Origin: Nocardioides ungokensis
GTDB taxonomy: Bacteria; Actinomycetota; Actinomycetes; Propionibacteriales; Nocardioidaceae
DNA length: 64,000 nucleotides
NCBI RefSeq assembly: GCF_013466985.1
Contig: NZ_CP059164.1
Span: forward strand, 815,001-879,000
Direction: 5' to 3'
Program-made: the position numbers and the translations under genes
Notes under the pieces: generated by a model
The model's database searches: none
The model's input: the letters and a program-made list of their open reading frames with translations, nothing else
Told to the model about the DNA's origin: nothing
Shown: one piece after another, positions 10,838-19,368 of the stretch
Layout: the number at the start of each line of letters is the position of its first letter
Position numbering within the stretch: the stretch's first letter is position 1

Positions 10838-11788
10838 GTGTCCCGCACGCCGCACGAAGTCCAGTACGTCACGCTCCACGGGCACCGGCGTGCCTTCGTC
10901 AAGACCGGTCAGGGCCCGGTGGTGCTGCTCCTGCACGGTCTCGGGTGTGACCACACCACCTGGGAGCCCGTGATCGACTCGCTCGCCAAGCGCTACACGG
11001 TGATCGCGCCCGACCTGCTGGGCCACGGACTGTCGGACAAGCCGCGCGCGGACTACAGCGTGGGCGGCTACGCCAACGGCATGCGGGACCTCCTGACGGT
11101 GCTGGGCGTCGACAAGGCCACCGTGATCGGGCACAGCTTCGGCGGCGGGGTGGCCATGCAGTTCGCCTACCAGTTCCCCGAACGCACCGAGCGGCTGATG
11201 CTGGTCGCCTCCGGCGGTCTCGGGCCCGAGGTCACGCCGGCCATCCGGGCGATCACCACCCCGGGCTTCCACCAGCTGATGGGTGTGCTGACGCTGCCCG
11301 GCGTACGGCACGTCGGCATGGCCGGCATGCGGGCGCTGGCGAGCGCCCCCTGCAAGCACACCCGCGACCTCGACGAGGTCGCCGAGATCTTCGACTCCTT
11401 CAAGGACCCCCACGCCCGGCACGCGATCCGCCACGTCGTCCGCGCCGTCGTCGACTGGCGCGGCCAGATCGTCACCATGGCGGACCGTGCCTACCTGACC
11501 GATGCCATGCCGATGGCGGTCGTGTGGGGGAGCGAGGACATGGTGATCCCCGTGCGGCACGCGAGCAACGCGGGCGCGCTCGCCCCCGACGCCAGGGTCG
11601 AGGTGATCCCGAACGCCGGGCACTTCCCGCACAAGGACCACCCGCACCGGTTCGCCAGGATCGTGCACGAGTTCATCCGCTCGACCCAGCCGGCGGCCTA
11701 CAGCCGCGCCCGCTTCCGCAACCTGCTCAAGACCGGGCACGCCAGCGCCCGCCCGACGGCCACCGTCACGGCCCTGCCCAGCGCCTGA
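10838..11788 (+). CDS. Alpha/beta-fold hydrolase
   Basis: 316 aa from GTG 10838. Oxyanion motif 'LLHGLGCDHTTWEPV', nucleophile elbow 'VIGHSFGGG' with Ser100, an acid in 'VVWGSEDMVIP' and the base His in 'NAGHFPHKDHP' give a complete triad. No signal peptide, so probably cytoplasmic. The closest general family is the haloalkane-dehalogenase/epoxide-hydrolase/esterase group; the substrate cannot be read. A basic C-terminal tail follows the fold. Divergent from fasR and convergent with aceE, so it appears to be a single-gene unit. Confidence 0.85.
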   Translation: MSRTPHEVQYVTLHGHRRAFVKTGQGPVVLLLHGLGCDHTTWEPVIDSLAKRYTVIAPDLLGHGLSDKPRADYSVGGYANGMRDLLTVLGVDKATVIGHSFGGGVAMQFAYQFPERTERLMLVASGGLGPEVTPAIRAITTPGFHQLMGVLTLPGVRHVGMAGMRALASAPCKHTRDLDEVAEIFDSFKDPHARHAIRHVVRAVVDWRGQIVTMADRAYLTDAMPMAVVWGSEDMVIPVRHASNAGALAPDARVEVIPNAGHFPHKDHPHRFARIVHEFIRSTQPAAYSRARFRNLLKTGHASARPTATVTALPSA

Positions 11789-11793
11789 AATCG

Positions 11794-11845
11794 CCGAGTC
11801 GGCGCTGCTTGACGCCCTGGTTGGGGTCAAGCAACGCCGACTCGG
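11794..11845. terminator. Long bidirectional hairpin
   Basis: Outer arms CCGAGTCGGCG / CGCCGACTCGG (11 bp) and inner arms TGCTTGAC / GTCAAGCA (8 bp) form one long stem between the convergent hydrolase and aceE genes. It fits a terminator that works for both strands. Confidence 0.8.
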
Positions 11846-11869
11846 TGGGTCTTGTGGCGCCGACTCGCG

Positions 11870-14663
11870 TCAGGCGTCGCCGCCCTCCTGCTTCACGCCG
11901 GCCACGGCCGTCGGGTCGTCGATGCGGTACTGCGCGAACGCCTTCTCGACGAGCCCGCGCTCGATCTGGCCCGCGTCGGCGAGTGCCTGCAGCGTCTGCA
12001 CGACCACCGACTGGGCGTCGATGTGGAAGTACCGGCGTGCGGCCGGGCGGGTATCGGCGAAGCCGAAGCCGTCGGCGCCGAGCACGCGGTAGTCACCGGG
12101 CACCCAACGGGCGATCTGCATCGGCACGGCCCGCATGTAGTCCGAGACCGCCACGACCGGGCCGTCGGCGCCGGCCAGCTTGTCGGCGACGTACGCCGTG
12201 CGCGGCTGCTCGCCGGGGTGCAGGAGGTTCCACTCCTCGGCCGCGACGGCGTCGCGTGCCAGCTCGTTCCACGAGGTCACCGACCAGGTGTCGGCCTGGA
12301 CGCCCCACTCCTCGGCCAGGATCCGCGCGGCCTCCTTGACCCAGGGGTACCCGACGCCCGAGGCGAGCAGCTGGGCCCGCGGGCCCTCGCCCTCGGCGGT
12401 CGACACCTTGTGGATGCCCTTGAGGATGCCCTCGACGTCCACGTCCTCCGGCTCGGCCGGCTGCTGAACGGGCTCGTTGTAGACGGTGATGTAGAAGATG
12501 ACGTTCTCGGCGTCAGCGCCGTACATCCGCTCCAGGCCGGACCGCATGACGTGGCTGATCTCGTAGGCGAACGCCGGGTCGTAGTGGACGACCGCCGGGT
12601 TGGTCGCCGCGATGAGCGGCGAGTGCCCGTCCGCGTGCTGCAGGCCCTCGCCGGTCAGCGTCGTGCGACCCGCCGTGGCGCCGATGAGGAAGCCGCGCGA
12701 GAGCTGGTCGGCCATCGCCCAGATCGAGTCGCCGGTGCGCTGGAACCCGAACATCGAGTAGAAGATGTAGAACGGGATCATGTGCTCGCCGTGCGTCGAG
12801 TACGCCGAGCCGGCGGCGGTCGCGGAGGCCATCGCGCCGGCCTCCGAGATGCCCTCGTGGAGCATCTGGCCCTGTGCCGACTCCTTGTAGGAGAGCAACA
12901 ACTTGCGGTCGACCGACTCGTACTGCTGGCCGGCCGGGTTGTAGACCTTCGCGCTCGGGAACATCGCGTCCATGCCGAACGTGCGGTACTCGTCCGGCGC
13001 GATCGGCACGATGCGCTGGCCGATCTCGGGGTCCTTCATCCAGTCCTTGAGCAGGCGGGACGACGGCCATCGTGGTCGCGATGGAGTTCTTGCCCGACCC
13101 CTTCTTGAGCTCGGCGTACATCTTGTCGCCGGGCAGCTGGAGGTTCTTGGCCCGGACCACGCGGCGGGGCACGGAGCCACCGAGGCTGTCGCGGCGCTCC
13201 TTCATGTACTGGATCTCGGGCGCGTCCTCGCCGGGGTGGAAGAACGGCGCGGCGCCGGTCTCCTCGTACGAGCGCTCCAGGTCGCGGTCGGAGATCGGCA
13301 GGTAGAGGCGGTCCCGGAACCTCTTGAGGTCGTCCTGGGTCAGCTTCTTCATCTGGTGCGTGGCGTTCTTGCCCTCGAGGGCGTCGATCGTCCAGCCCTT
13401 GATCGTCTTGGCCAGGATCACGGTCGGCTGGCCGACGTGCTTGCTGGCCGCGTCGAACGCGGCGTACACCTTGCGGTAGTCGTGGCCACCGCGCGGCAGC
13501 TTGCGGATCTGGTCGTCGGACATGTGCTCGACCATCTTGCGCAGCCGCGGGTCGCCACCGAAGAAGCTGTCGCGGATGTAGTCGCCGCTCTCGACCGAGT
13601 AGGTCTGGAAGGCGCCGTCCGGCGTGGTGTTCATCTTGTTCACGAGCACGCCGTCGACGTCACGGGCCAGCAGATCGTCCCACTCGCGGCCCCAGACGAC
13701 CTTGATGACGTTCCAGCCGGCGCCGCGGAAGGTCGACTCCAGCTCCTGGATGATCTTGCCGTTGCCGCGCACCGGTCCGTCGAGCTGCTGGAGGTTGCAG
13801 TTGATGACCCAGGTGAGGTTGTCGAGCTCCTCGCGGGCCGCGACGCCGATGGCGCCCAGCGACTCCGGCTCGGCCATCTCGCCGTCGCCGAGGAACGCCC
13901 AGACGTTCTGCTGGCTGGTGTCCTTGATGCCGCGGTTGTGGAGGTAGCGGTTGAACCGCGCCTGGTAGATCGAGTTGATGCCGGTCAGGCCCATGGAGAC
14001 CGTCGGGAACTCCCAGAAGTCCGACATGAGCCGGGGGTGGGGGTACGACGGCAGCCCGGCGTGCGGCCCGTGCTGGACCTCCTGGCGGAACCGGTAGAGC
14101 TGCTCCTCGGTGAGCCGGCCCTCGAGGAAGGCCCGGGCGTAGACACCGGGGGAGGCGTGGCCCTGGATGTAGATCTGGTCGCCGCCGCCGGGGTGGTCCT
14201 TGCCGCGGAAGAAGTGGTTGAAGCCGACCTCGTAGAGGCTGGCGGAGGACTGGTAGGTGGCGATGTGCCCGCCGACCTCGAGGCCCTTGCGGTTGGCGCT
14301 GGAGACCATGACGGCGGCGTTCCAGCGGATGAAGGCGCGGATGCGGCGCTCGGCCTCCTCGTCGCCGGGGAACCACGGCTCGCGCTCGGGCGGGATCGTG
14401 TTGATGTAGTCGGTGCTGCGCAGGGCGGGCACGCCCACCTGGGTCTCGCGGGCGCGCTCGAGGAGGCGCAGCATGACGTAGCGGGCGCGCTCACGGCCGC
14501 GCTCGCCGACGAGCGAGTCGAAGGAGTCGATCCAGTCCTGCGTCTCGTCGGGGTCGATGTCGGGCAGCTGGGTCGGCAGTCCCTCGTGGATCACGGACGG
14601 GATCGTGCCGCTCCGGGTGGTGTCGGAGCCAGTGCCTGAACCAGTGGTGGAGTCTTCGGTCAC
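11870..14663 (-). CDS. aceE: Pyruvate dehydrogenase E1 component, homodimeric (AceE), one frameshift
   Basis: Thiamine-diphosphate enzyme that decarboxylates pyruvate and passes the acetyl group to the E2 lipoyl domain. The N-terminal part shows '[20 protein letters not shown]', the cofactor motif '[12 protein letters not shown]', '[13 protein letters not shown]' and 'ILAKTIKGW'. The C-terminal part shows '[18 protein letters not shown]', '[20 protein letters not shown]', '[15 protein letters not shown]' and '[11 protein letters not shown]'. An extra base in the GGG at 13057-13059 separates them. Removing it gives 930 aa, a normal single-chain E1. The E2 and E3 genes are not in the window. 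Actinobacteria use this E1 in a mixed PDH/ODH complex. Confidence 0.95.
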
Positions 14664-14944
14664 CGTCTCATCGTTGCACGCGCCCGGACCACGCGAAATT
14701 TACCCGGCGGTAGGTCCGTGGGGTGGGCTCAGGCGAGCGAGGACGGGGCACGGCCCTGCGCGTACACCCGGCGTCCCGGCCGAGGCCGTCGAGGGCCCGG
14801 CCGACGCCCCACGGGCGGGGTCGCCGGGCAGGAATCCCCTCTACATGGGTTGCGCCGGTGCGGGTTCTCCGCTGGACTACTCCACACCTTGTGAGGTGGC
14901 CGCCCGGGAGACGGGTGGCGGATGCAACGCGACTGGAGGACTCA

Positions 14945-15388
14945 GTGAGTGCGACCGCGGGTGGCGGGTCCACCCAGACAGATGGACCTGCGGCCGGTCC
15001 TGCGGACCGGTTGGGCTTCAAGCCCGGCATGGTCATCCAGGAGCTGGGCTGGGACAACGACACCGACGACGAGCTCCGGGTCGCGATCGAGGACCGCATC
15101 GACGCCGACATGGTGGACGGTGACTACGGCAACGTCGTGGACGCCGTGCTGCTGTGGTGGCGCTCGGAGGACGGCGACCTCGTCGACGGGCTCGTCGACG
15201 CGCTGACCGACCTCGTGGGCGGCGGCGCCATCTGGCTGCTGACCCCCAAGGTGGGGCGCCCGAACTCCGTGGATGCCGCCGACATCGCCGAGGCGGCCCC
15301 CATCGCGGGCCTCTCCCAGACGACCACCGCGGCGGTGAGCAAGGACTGGTCGGCCACCCGGCTGGTCGCCCCCAAGACACCCGCCTGA
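14945..15388 (+). CDS. DUF3052-type protein next to aceE
   Basis: 147 aa from GTG 14945, with GGAGG 5 nt upstream. Features 'LGFKPGMVIQELGWDNDTDDELR', read in two parts, an acidic middle, 'AVLLWWRSEDGDLVD', 'GGAIWLLTPKVGRPNSV', 'GLSQTTTAAVSKDWSATRLV'. This is the small actinobacterial family usually annotated DUF3052; the function is unknown. A homologue lies divergent from aceE in Streptomyces too. The 281-bp divergent region 14664-14944 has no gene and must hold both promoters. Confidence 0.8.
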   Translation: MSATAGGGSTQTDGPAAGPADRLGFKPGMVIQELGWDNDTDDELRVAIEDRIDADMVDGDYGNVVDAVLLWWRSEDGDLVDGLVDALTDLVGGGAIWLLTPKVGRPNSVDAADIAEAAPIAGLSQTTTAAVSKDWSATRLVAPKTPA

Positions 15389-15423
15389 CCCGGCCCCATT
15401 CGACCGACCGCAAGGAATCACGC

Positions 15424-17034
15424 GTGCTCCGACAAGTCCTCGGCCGGGCGGCAGCGGCCGGCACCAGCCTGAAGGTCCTCACCGAGGCCGGCATCGTCCG
15501 GCCCTACTCGCCGGTGGTCCTCGCCGGGATGGCGCGGGCGCTGCGCCGGTGGGGGACCGGTCCGGCGGGCGGGTTCACCGCGCTCGCGGTCCGGGCGCCG
15601 GACCAGGTGGGGATCATCGACGAGCTCGGGTCGCTGACCTACGGCGAGCTGCACCGCCGGTCCAACAGCCTGGCCCGCGCGCTGGCCGACCTCGGCGTCT
15701 CGGAGGGTGACGGGGTCGCGGTCATGTGCCGCAACCACCGCGGCTTCGTCGACGCGACCGTCGCCGCCGCGAAGCTCGGGGCCGACATCCTCTACCTCAA
15801 CACCGCCTTCGCGGGCCCCCAGCTCGTCGACGTGCTGGAGCGGGAGCAGCCCACGGTCGTCATCCACGACGAGGAGTTCACCGACCTCCTCGCCGAGGCC
15901 GAGATGAAGCACCGCGTCGTCGCCTGGACCGACGGGGAGGTCGAGGCCGACACGGTCGAGGCGCTGATCGGCGACCACCCGGACGACGACCTGGAGCCGC
16001 CGGAGGGCCACAGCCGCATCGTCATCCTCACGTCGGGGACCACCGGGACCCCCAAGGGCGCCCCCCGCAACGAGGCCGGCATCGAGGCGGCCGTCGCCCT
16101 GCTGTCGCGGATGCCGCTGCGCCACGGCTGGCGCACCCACATCGCGGCGCCCCTGTTCCACACCTGGGGCTTCGCCCACCTCGCCATGGCCATGCTGCTC
16201 GGGTCCACCGTCGTGCTCCGGCGCCGCTTCGACCCCGAGGAGTGCCTCGAGGTGACCGAGGCGGAGCGGTGCGACTCGCTCGCGGTCATCCCGGTGATGC
16301 TGCAGCGGATCATGGCCCTGCCCGAGGAGAAGCTCAGGAAGCACGACCTCTCCCGGGTGAAGGTCGTCGCCGCGTCGGGGTCGGCCCTGCCCGGGGACCT
16401 GGCCCTGGACTGGATGGACCACTTCGGGGACAACCTCTACAACATCTACGGCTCGACCGAGGTCGCCTACGCCTCGATCGCCACCCCCGTGGACCTGCGG
16501 GAGGCCCCCTCGTCGGCCGGGAAGCCGCCGTGGGCGACCGTGGTCAAGATCCTCGACCCGGACGGCAAGGAGGTGCCGCAGGGCGAGGCCGGCCGGATCT
16601 TCGTCGGCAACAGCCTGCTGTTCGAGGGGTACACCGGCGGCGGTCACAAGGAGGTCGTCGACGGCCTGATGTCCAGCGGGGACGTCGGCCGGATCGGCGA
16701 CGACGGGCGGCTGTACGTCGAGGGGCGCGACGACGAGATGATCGTCTCCGGCGGTGAGAACGTCTTCCCCAAGGAGGTCGAGGACTGCCTCGCCCGCCAT
16801 GAGGCCGTGGCCGAGGTGGCCGCGATCGGTGTCGACGACGACGACTACGGCAAGCGGCTCAAGGCCTTCGTCTCCCTCAGGGAGGGCGAGTCGGCCAGCG
16901 AGGACGACCTCAAGGCGTGGGTCAAGAAGAACCTCGCGCGCTACAAGGTGCCCCGCGAGATCGTCTTCCTCGACGAGCTCCCGCGCAACGCCACCGGCAA
17001 GGTCCTCAAGCGGGACCTCGTCGACAAGGACTGA
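15424..17034 (+). CDS. Acyl-CoA synthetase / AMP-binding protein
   Basis: 536 aa from GTG 15424, with AAGGAA about 8 nt upstream. ANL-superfamily adenylation enzyme: P-loop 'ILTSGTTGTPKGAP' at about 201-214, 'NIYGSTEVAYAS' (A5), 'SGDVGRIGDDGRLYVEGRDDE' in two pieces (A7/A8), hinge, and the catalytic Lys in 'LPRNATGKVLKR' (A10). It activates a carboxylic acid as acyl-AMP and then acyl-CoA. Chain length cannot be predicted; a fatty acid is most likely. It sits between DUF3052 and the peroxiredoxin, 35 nt after the former. In the Streptomyces order I remember, those two are neighbours, so this gene may be an insertion. Confidence 0.9.
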   Translation: MLRQVLGRAAAAGTSLKVLTEAGIVRPYSPVVLAGMARALRRWGTGPAGGFTALAVRAPDQVGIIDELGSLTYGELHRRSNSLARALADLGVSEGDGVAVMCRNHRGFVDATVAAAKLGADILYLNTAFAGPQLVDVLEREQPTVVIHDEEFTDLLAEAEMKHRVVAWTDGEVEADTVEALIGDHPDDDLEPPEGHSRIVILTSGTTGTPKGAPRNEAGIEAAVALLSRMPLRHGWRTHIAAPLFHTWGFAHLAMAMLLGSTVVLRRRFDPEECLEVTEAERCDSLAVIPVMLQRIMALPEEKLRKHDLSRVKVVAASGSALPGDLALDWMDHFGDNLYNIYGSTEVAYASIATPVDLREAPSSAGKPPWATVVKILDPDGKEVPQGEAGRIFVGNSLLFEGYTGGGHKEVVDGLMSSGDVGRIGDDGRLYVEGRDDEMIVSGGENVFPKEVEDCLARHEAVAEVAAIGVDDDDYGKRLKAFVSLREGESASEDDLKAWVKKNLARYKVPREIVFLDELPRNATGKVLKRDLVDKD

Positions 17035-17095
17035 CCCCGGTCACCACCCGGCCCTCGGCGGGCCTGTGAGGGCCGGGTGCAAGGATGGCGGCATC

Positions 17096-17560
17096 ATGAG
17101 TGGACTCTCCCTCGGCGGCCAGGCGCCCGACTTCACGCTGCGTGACCAGTTCGGGCAGGACATGACGCTGTCCTCCTACCGCGGGCGCAAGGCCGTGGTC
17201 ATCTTCTTCTACCCCTACGCCTTCTCCGGCGTGTGCAAGGGCGAGATGGCCGGCATCCGCGACCGGCTCGCGGAGTTCATGACCTTCGACACCGAGGTCG
17301 TGGCGATCTCCTGCGACCCGACGTACGCGCTGCGGGCCTTCGCCGACCAGGAGGGGCTCAACTTCCCCCTGCTCTCCGACTTCTGGCCGCACGGCGAGGT
17401 CTGCCAGGCCTTCGGCGTCTTCGACGAGACGAAGGGCTGCCCCCGGCGGTCGTCGTACGTCGTCGACAAGGACGGCCTGGTCCGCTGGGCGGTCCACAAC
17501 GCCATGCCCGAGGGGCGCGACCTCGACGAGCACCTCAAGCAGCTGCTGGCCGTCGCGTAG
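17096..17560 (+). CDS. Peroxiredoxin, AhpE-type
   Basis: 154 aa. Thioredoxin-fold peroxidase that reduces H2O2 or organic peroxides. Peroxidatic Cys47 sits in 'YPYAFSGVCKGE'. The family Pro-x3-Thr/Ser-x2-Cys pattern is kept, with Ser in place of Thr. Length and start closely match mycobacterial AhpE (153 aa, one-Cys type). Other cysteines ('AISCDP', 'GEVCQAFG', 'TKGCPRR') exist, so a resolving Cys cannot be ruled out. It begins 61 nt after the acyl-CoA synthetase and may share its transcript. Confidence 0.9.
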   Translation: MSGLSLGGQAPDFTLRDQFGQDMTLSSYRGRKAVVIFFYPYAFSGVCKGEMAGIRDRLAEFMTFDTEVVAISCDPTYALRAFADQEGLNFPLLSDFWPHGEVCQAFGVFDETKGCPRRSSYVVDKDGLVRWAVHNAMPEGRDLDEHLKQLLAVA

Positions 17561-17636
17561 CAAGGGGCGAACGGCTCGACGTGGCCGCCGGTCTGGACCG
17601 TTTCCTGAGGTTTTCCTCAAGATGGCCGCCGACCCC

Positions 17637-17665
17637 CTGACATCGCTTGGTGGGCCGTCTAGTGT
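17637..17665 (+). promoter_or_regulatory. Candidate promoter upstream of tRNA-Val
   Basis: CTGACA (17637) and TAGTGT (17660) are separated by exactly 17 bp, a good vegetative actinobacterial promoter shape. A perfect hairpin starts 9 nt after the -10 element. It could drive the tRNA 125 nt downstream or only a short leader RNA. A second -10-like TAGTCT lies at 17771, 14 nt before the tRNA. Confidence 0.45.
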
Positions 17666-17673
17666 TGTCCTTG

Positions 17674-17709
17674 TCGAACCGCTGGTGACCCGAGACGCCA
17701 GCGGTTCGA
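17674..17709 (+). terminator. Hairpin between peroxiredoxin and tRNA-Val
   Basis: TCGAACCGCTGG / CCAGCGGTTCGA, a perfect 12-bp stem with a 12-nt loop, followed by CTCATTTCC. It may end transcripts from the peroxiredoxin side, or be the body of a short RNA from the promoter just upstream. Confidence 0.55.
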
Positions 17710-17789
17710 CTCATTTCCAGACGTTGTCGCTCCGCCGCGGTCTGCGTTCGCGGCCGCCGCTCCGGCTCGCTAGTCTGTGCGGGCTTCGT

Positions 17790-17863
17790 GGGCGTATAGC
17801 TCAGCGGTAGAGCTCTGGTCTTACAAACCAGCGGTCGGGGTTCGATCCCCTCTGCGCCCACCA
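17790..17863 (+). tRNA. tRNA-Val (anticodon TAC)
   Basis: Cloverleaf readable by eye: acceptor GGGCGTA / TGCGCCC, D arm GCTC-AGCGGTA-GAGC, anticodon stem CTGGT / ACCAG with loop CTTACAA (anticodon TAC), T arm GGGGT-TCGATCC-CC, discriminator A. CCA is encoded at 17861-17863. The only tRNA gene in the window. Confidence 0.95.
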
Positions 17864-17908
17864 ATGCGGCCCACCAATGCGGCCCACCAATGCGGCCCAC
17901 CGATCCGG
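17857..17908 (+). repeat. 13-bp tandem repeat, four units, starting inside the tRNA 3' end
   Basis: Unit CCCACCAATGCGG occurs three times exactly (17857, 17870, 17883), then once with two changes (17896). The first unit contains the last seven bases of the tRNA (CCCACCA), so the tRNA tail is copied twice more exactly downstream. The array ends one base before the stop codon of the convergent small-protein gene. Confidence 0.9.
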
Positions 17909-17909
17909 G

Positions 17910-18212
17910 TCAGCCGGAGCGCGGGTCCTTGCTGGAGTAGCCCGCCCTGGGCTCGAGGCCTTCGGGCTGTGGCTCGGGGTTGCCCGTGGACTGCTCGGGC
18001 GGGACCTCGGCGTCCGGGTCGCGCTCCTCGGGGTGGGTGGGGCGGACGCCGTCGGTCGAGACCTGCCCGGGGCCGGTGGGGCCGACGCGTTCGCTGCTGA
18101 CACCCATCCCGCCCTCGGCACGGTCCGGGCCGGCCGAGTTGGGCGTGGAGTCGCGCACGTCGGTCTCCTGCTCGTGCGTCGTGGGCTCGCCGGGGCGCTC
18201 GGACTCGCTCAC
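17910..18212 (-). CDS. Small hydrophilic acidic protein (100 aa)
   Basis: GTG start at 18212 overlaps the stop of the gene before it (GTGA). Low-complexity and rich in Glu, Pro, Gly, Ser and Thr ('SESERPGEPTTHEQETDV', 'HPEERDPDAEVPPEQSTGNP'). No hydrophobic segment and no known domain, so probably disordered. Last gene of a leftward set of small acidic proteins (19583 to 17910). Coding status rests on the 4-base coupling and the open frame rather than on homology. Confidence 0.6.
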   Translation of the reverse strand: MSESERPGEPTTHEQETDVRDSTPNSAGPDRAEGGMGVSSERVGPTGPGQVSTDGVRPTHPEERDPDAEVPPEQSTGNPEPQPEGLEPRAGYSSKDPRSG

Positions 18213-18459
18213 GCCGGTGACTCCTGCTCGCCCGACATCGGCTCGTCCTCGTCGCGGGTGGCCTGGGTCGAGGTGTCCTCGCCTCCTGCATCTCGTCGGG
18301 GAACGCCACGTCGTCGACGGCCGGGTTGTCCTCGGTGGAGAGGTCCCGGGTGGTCGGGGTGGCGTTCTCCTCGTCCTCGACGGCGTCCGCGCCGCCGGGA
18401 GCGGGCTCGCCGGGCTCGATCTGGGCCTCCGGCTTGGGGCCGAGGTCGTCGGTGCTCAT
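18209..18459 (-). CDS. Small acidic protein, one frameshift (about 83 aa restored)
   Basis: ATG 18459 begins 'MSTDDLGPKPEAQIEPGEP' and runs through 'VEDEENATPTTRDLSTEDNP'. Near 18280-18282 one base appears to be missing. In the next frame the protein continues 'EDTSTQATRDEDEPMSGEQ' to TGA 18209, which overlaps the next gene's GTG. Adding one base gives 84 codons exactly. A good RBS (AGGAGG) precedes the ATG. Highly acidic and disordered, no known family. Third-last in the small-protein operon, just after the Nudix gene. Confidence 0.6.
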
Positions 18460-18498
18460 CTGGTCCTCCTGCGTGGGTGTGGGATCAGGGGATGTGGG

Positions 18499-18978
18499 TC
18501 AGGCGGGTGTGAAGCCGAACGTGCTGTACGCCGTGGTCGTACCCGCGCGGAGCGCCTCCAACACCGAGCGCTCGTGCGGGACCACCGGCACGGGCAGCTC
18601 GTCGAGGGCGCACCAGCGCAGGTCGGCGCACTTGTGGGGCTCGACGATGCGCGGCTCGCCGGCCCAGGAGCGGGCGGTGAAGAAGAAGTCGATCCGCTCG
18701 TCGATGGGCTCGCCGCCCCGGGTGCGCTGCATGGCGGTCACGAAGGAGAGGTCGAGATCGGTCACGTCGATCTCCTCCAGCGCCTCGCGCCGGGCGGCGT
18801 CGTACGCCGTCTCGCCCTTCTCCACGTGGCCGGCTGCGGCGGCGGCCCAGTGGTCGTCCATGTAACCGGTGTTCTGCCGCAGCTGCAGCAGCACCTCGGT
18901 CCCGGCGACCCCGTCGCGCAGCAGGAAGACGTACGACGCCGGTACGACGACGACGAACCGGTCCAGCGGGCCGCTCAC
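18499..18978 (-). CDS. Nudix hydrolase
   Basis: 159 aa from GTG 18978, which overlaps the stop of the gene before it (GTGA). The Nudix box starts at Gly50: 'GHVEKGETAYDAARREALEE', with Asp where the consensus has the last Gly. The metal-binding REALEE core is complete. The opening 'VVVVPASYVFLLRDGVAG' and 'LLQLRQNTGYMDDHWAAAAAGH' (two pieces) suit an (d)NTP or nucleoside-diphosphate pyrophosphohydrolase of the MutT type. The real substrate cannot be read. It is the only recognisable enzyme in an operon of tiny acidic proteins. Confidence 0.85.
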   Translation of the reverse strand: MSGPLDRFVVVVPASYVFLLRDGVAGTEVLLQLRQNTGYMDDHWAAAAAGHVEKGETAYDAARREALEEIDVTDLDLSFVTAMQRTRGGEPIDERIDFFFTARSWAGEPRIVEPHKCADLRWCALDELPVPVVPHERSVLEALRAGTTTAYSTFGFTPA

Positions 18979-19166
18979 TCGTCGGTGTCGTCGTCGGTCT
19001 CGAGGTCGTGCGGGGTCGCCTCGGGCTCGCCCCCCACGTCGTAGACGGTGCCCGTGTCGGCGGAGACGGCCGTCTCGCGCTCGTCGGCCTCGTACTCCTC
19101 AGGGTCGGGCTGGTCGAGCGGTGCCTGCTCCTCGGCGAGCTCTTCCTCGTCCGGTCCGGTCGTCAT
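18975..19166 (-). CDS. Very acidic small protein (63 aa)
   Basis: ATG 19166 follows AGGAGG at good spacing. The sequence is dominated by Asp/Glu ('DEEELAEEQAPLDQPDPEEY', then 'ATPHDLETDDDTDE'). No hydrophobic segment and no known family. It overlaps the Nudix start by 4 bases, so the two are translated together. Disordered acidic proteins of this kind are often chaperone-, nucleic-acid-mimic- or stress-related, but nothing here decides between these. Confidence 0.65.
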   Translation of the reverse strand: MTTGPDEEELAEEQAPLDQPDPEEYEADERETAVSADTGTVYDVGGEPEATPHDLETDDDTDE

Positions 19167-19206
19167 CGGTCCTCCTGGTTGTCGTCGACCCTCGGGCGGG
19201 TCGGCC

Positions 19207-19368
19207 TCACTGCGACGGCTGGTCCTCGGAGGTCTCGGCGTTCTCCTCCTGGGCGGCGGAGCCACCCCGGGCGTCGTCCTCGTCGGGGAGCTCGTCGCCG
19301 TGCTCACCGGGCGGGGTTCCCGTGCCGAGGGCCGCCTGGTCCTGCTCCTCCGGGATCGGCGCGGTCAA
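19207..19368 (-). CDS. Very acidic small protein (53 aa, TTG start)
   Basis: Begins at TTG 19368, which overlaps the stop of the upstream antitoxin-like gene (TTGA), and ends at TGA 19207. Sequence 'TAPIPEEQDQAALGTG', then 'DELPDEDDARGGSAAQEENA'. Strongly acidic and low-complexity. The rare TTG start is supported by the 4-base coupling and by the uninterrupted frame ending shortly before the next RBS. No homologue recognised. Confidence 0.5.
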   Translation of the reverse strand: MTAPIPEEQDQAALGTGTPPGEHGDELPDEDDARGGSAAQEENAETSEDQPSQ

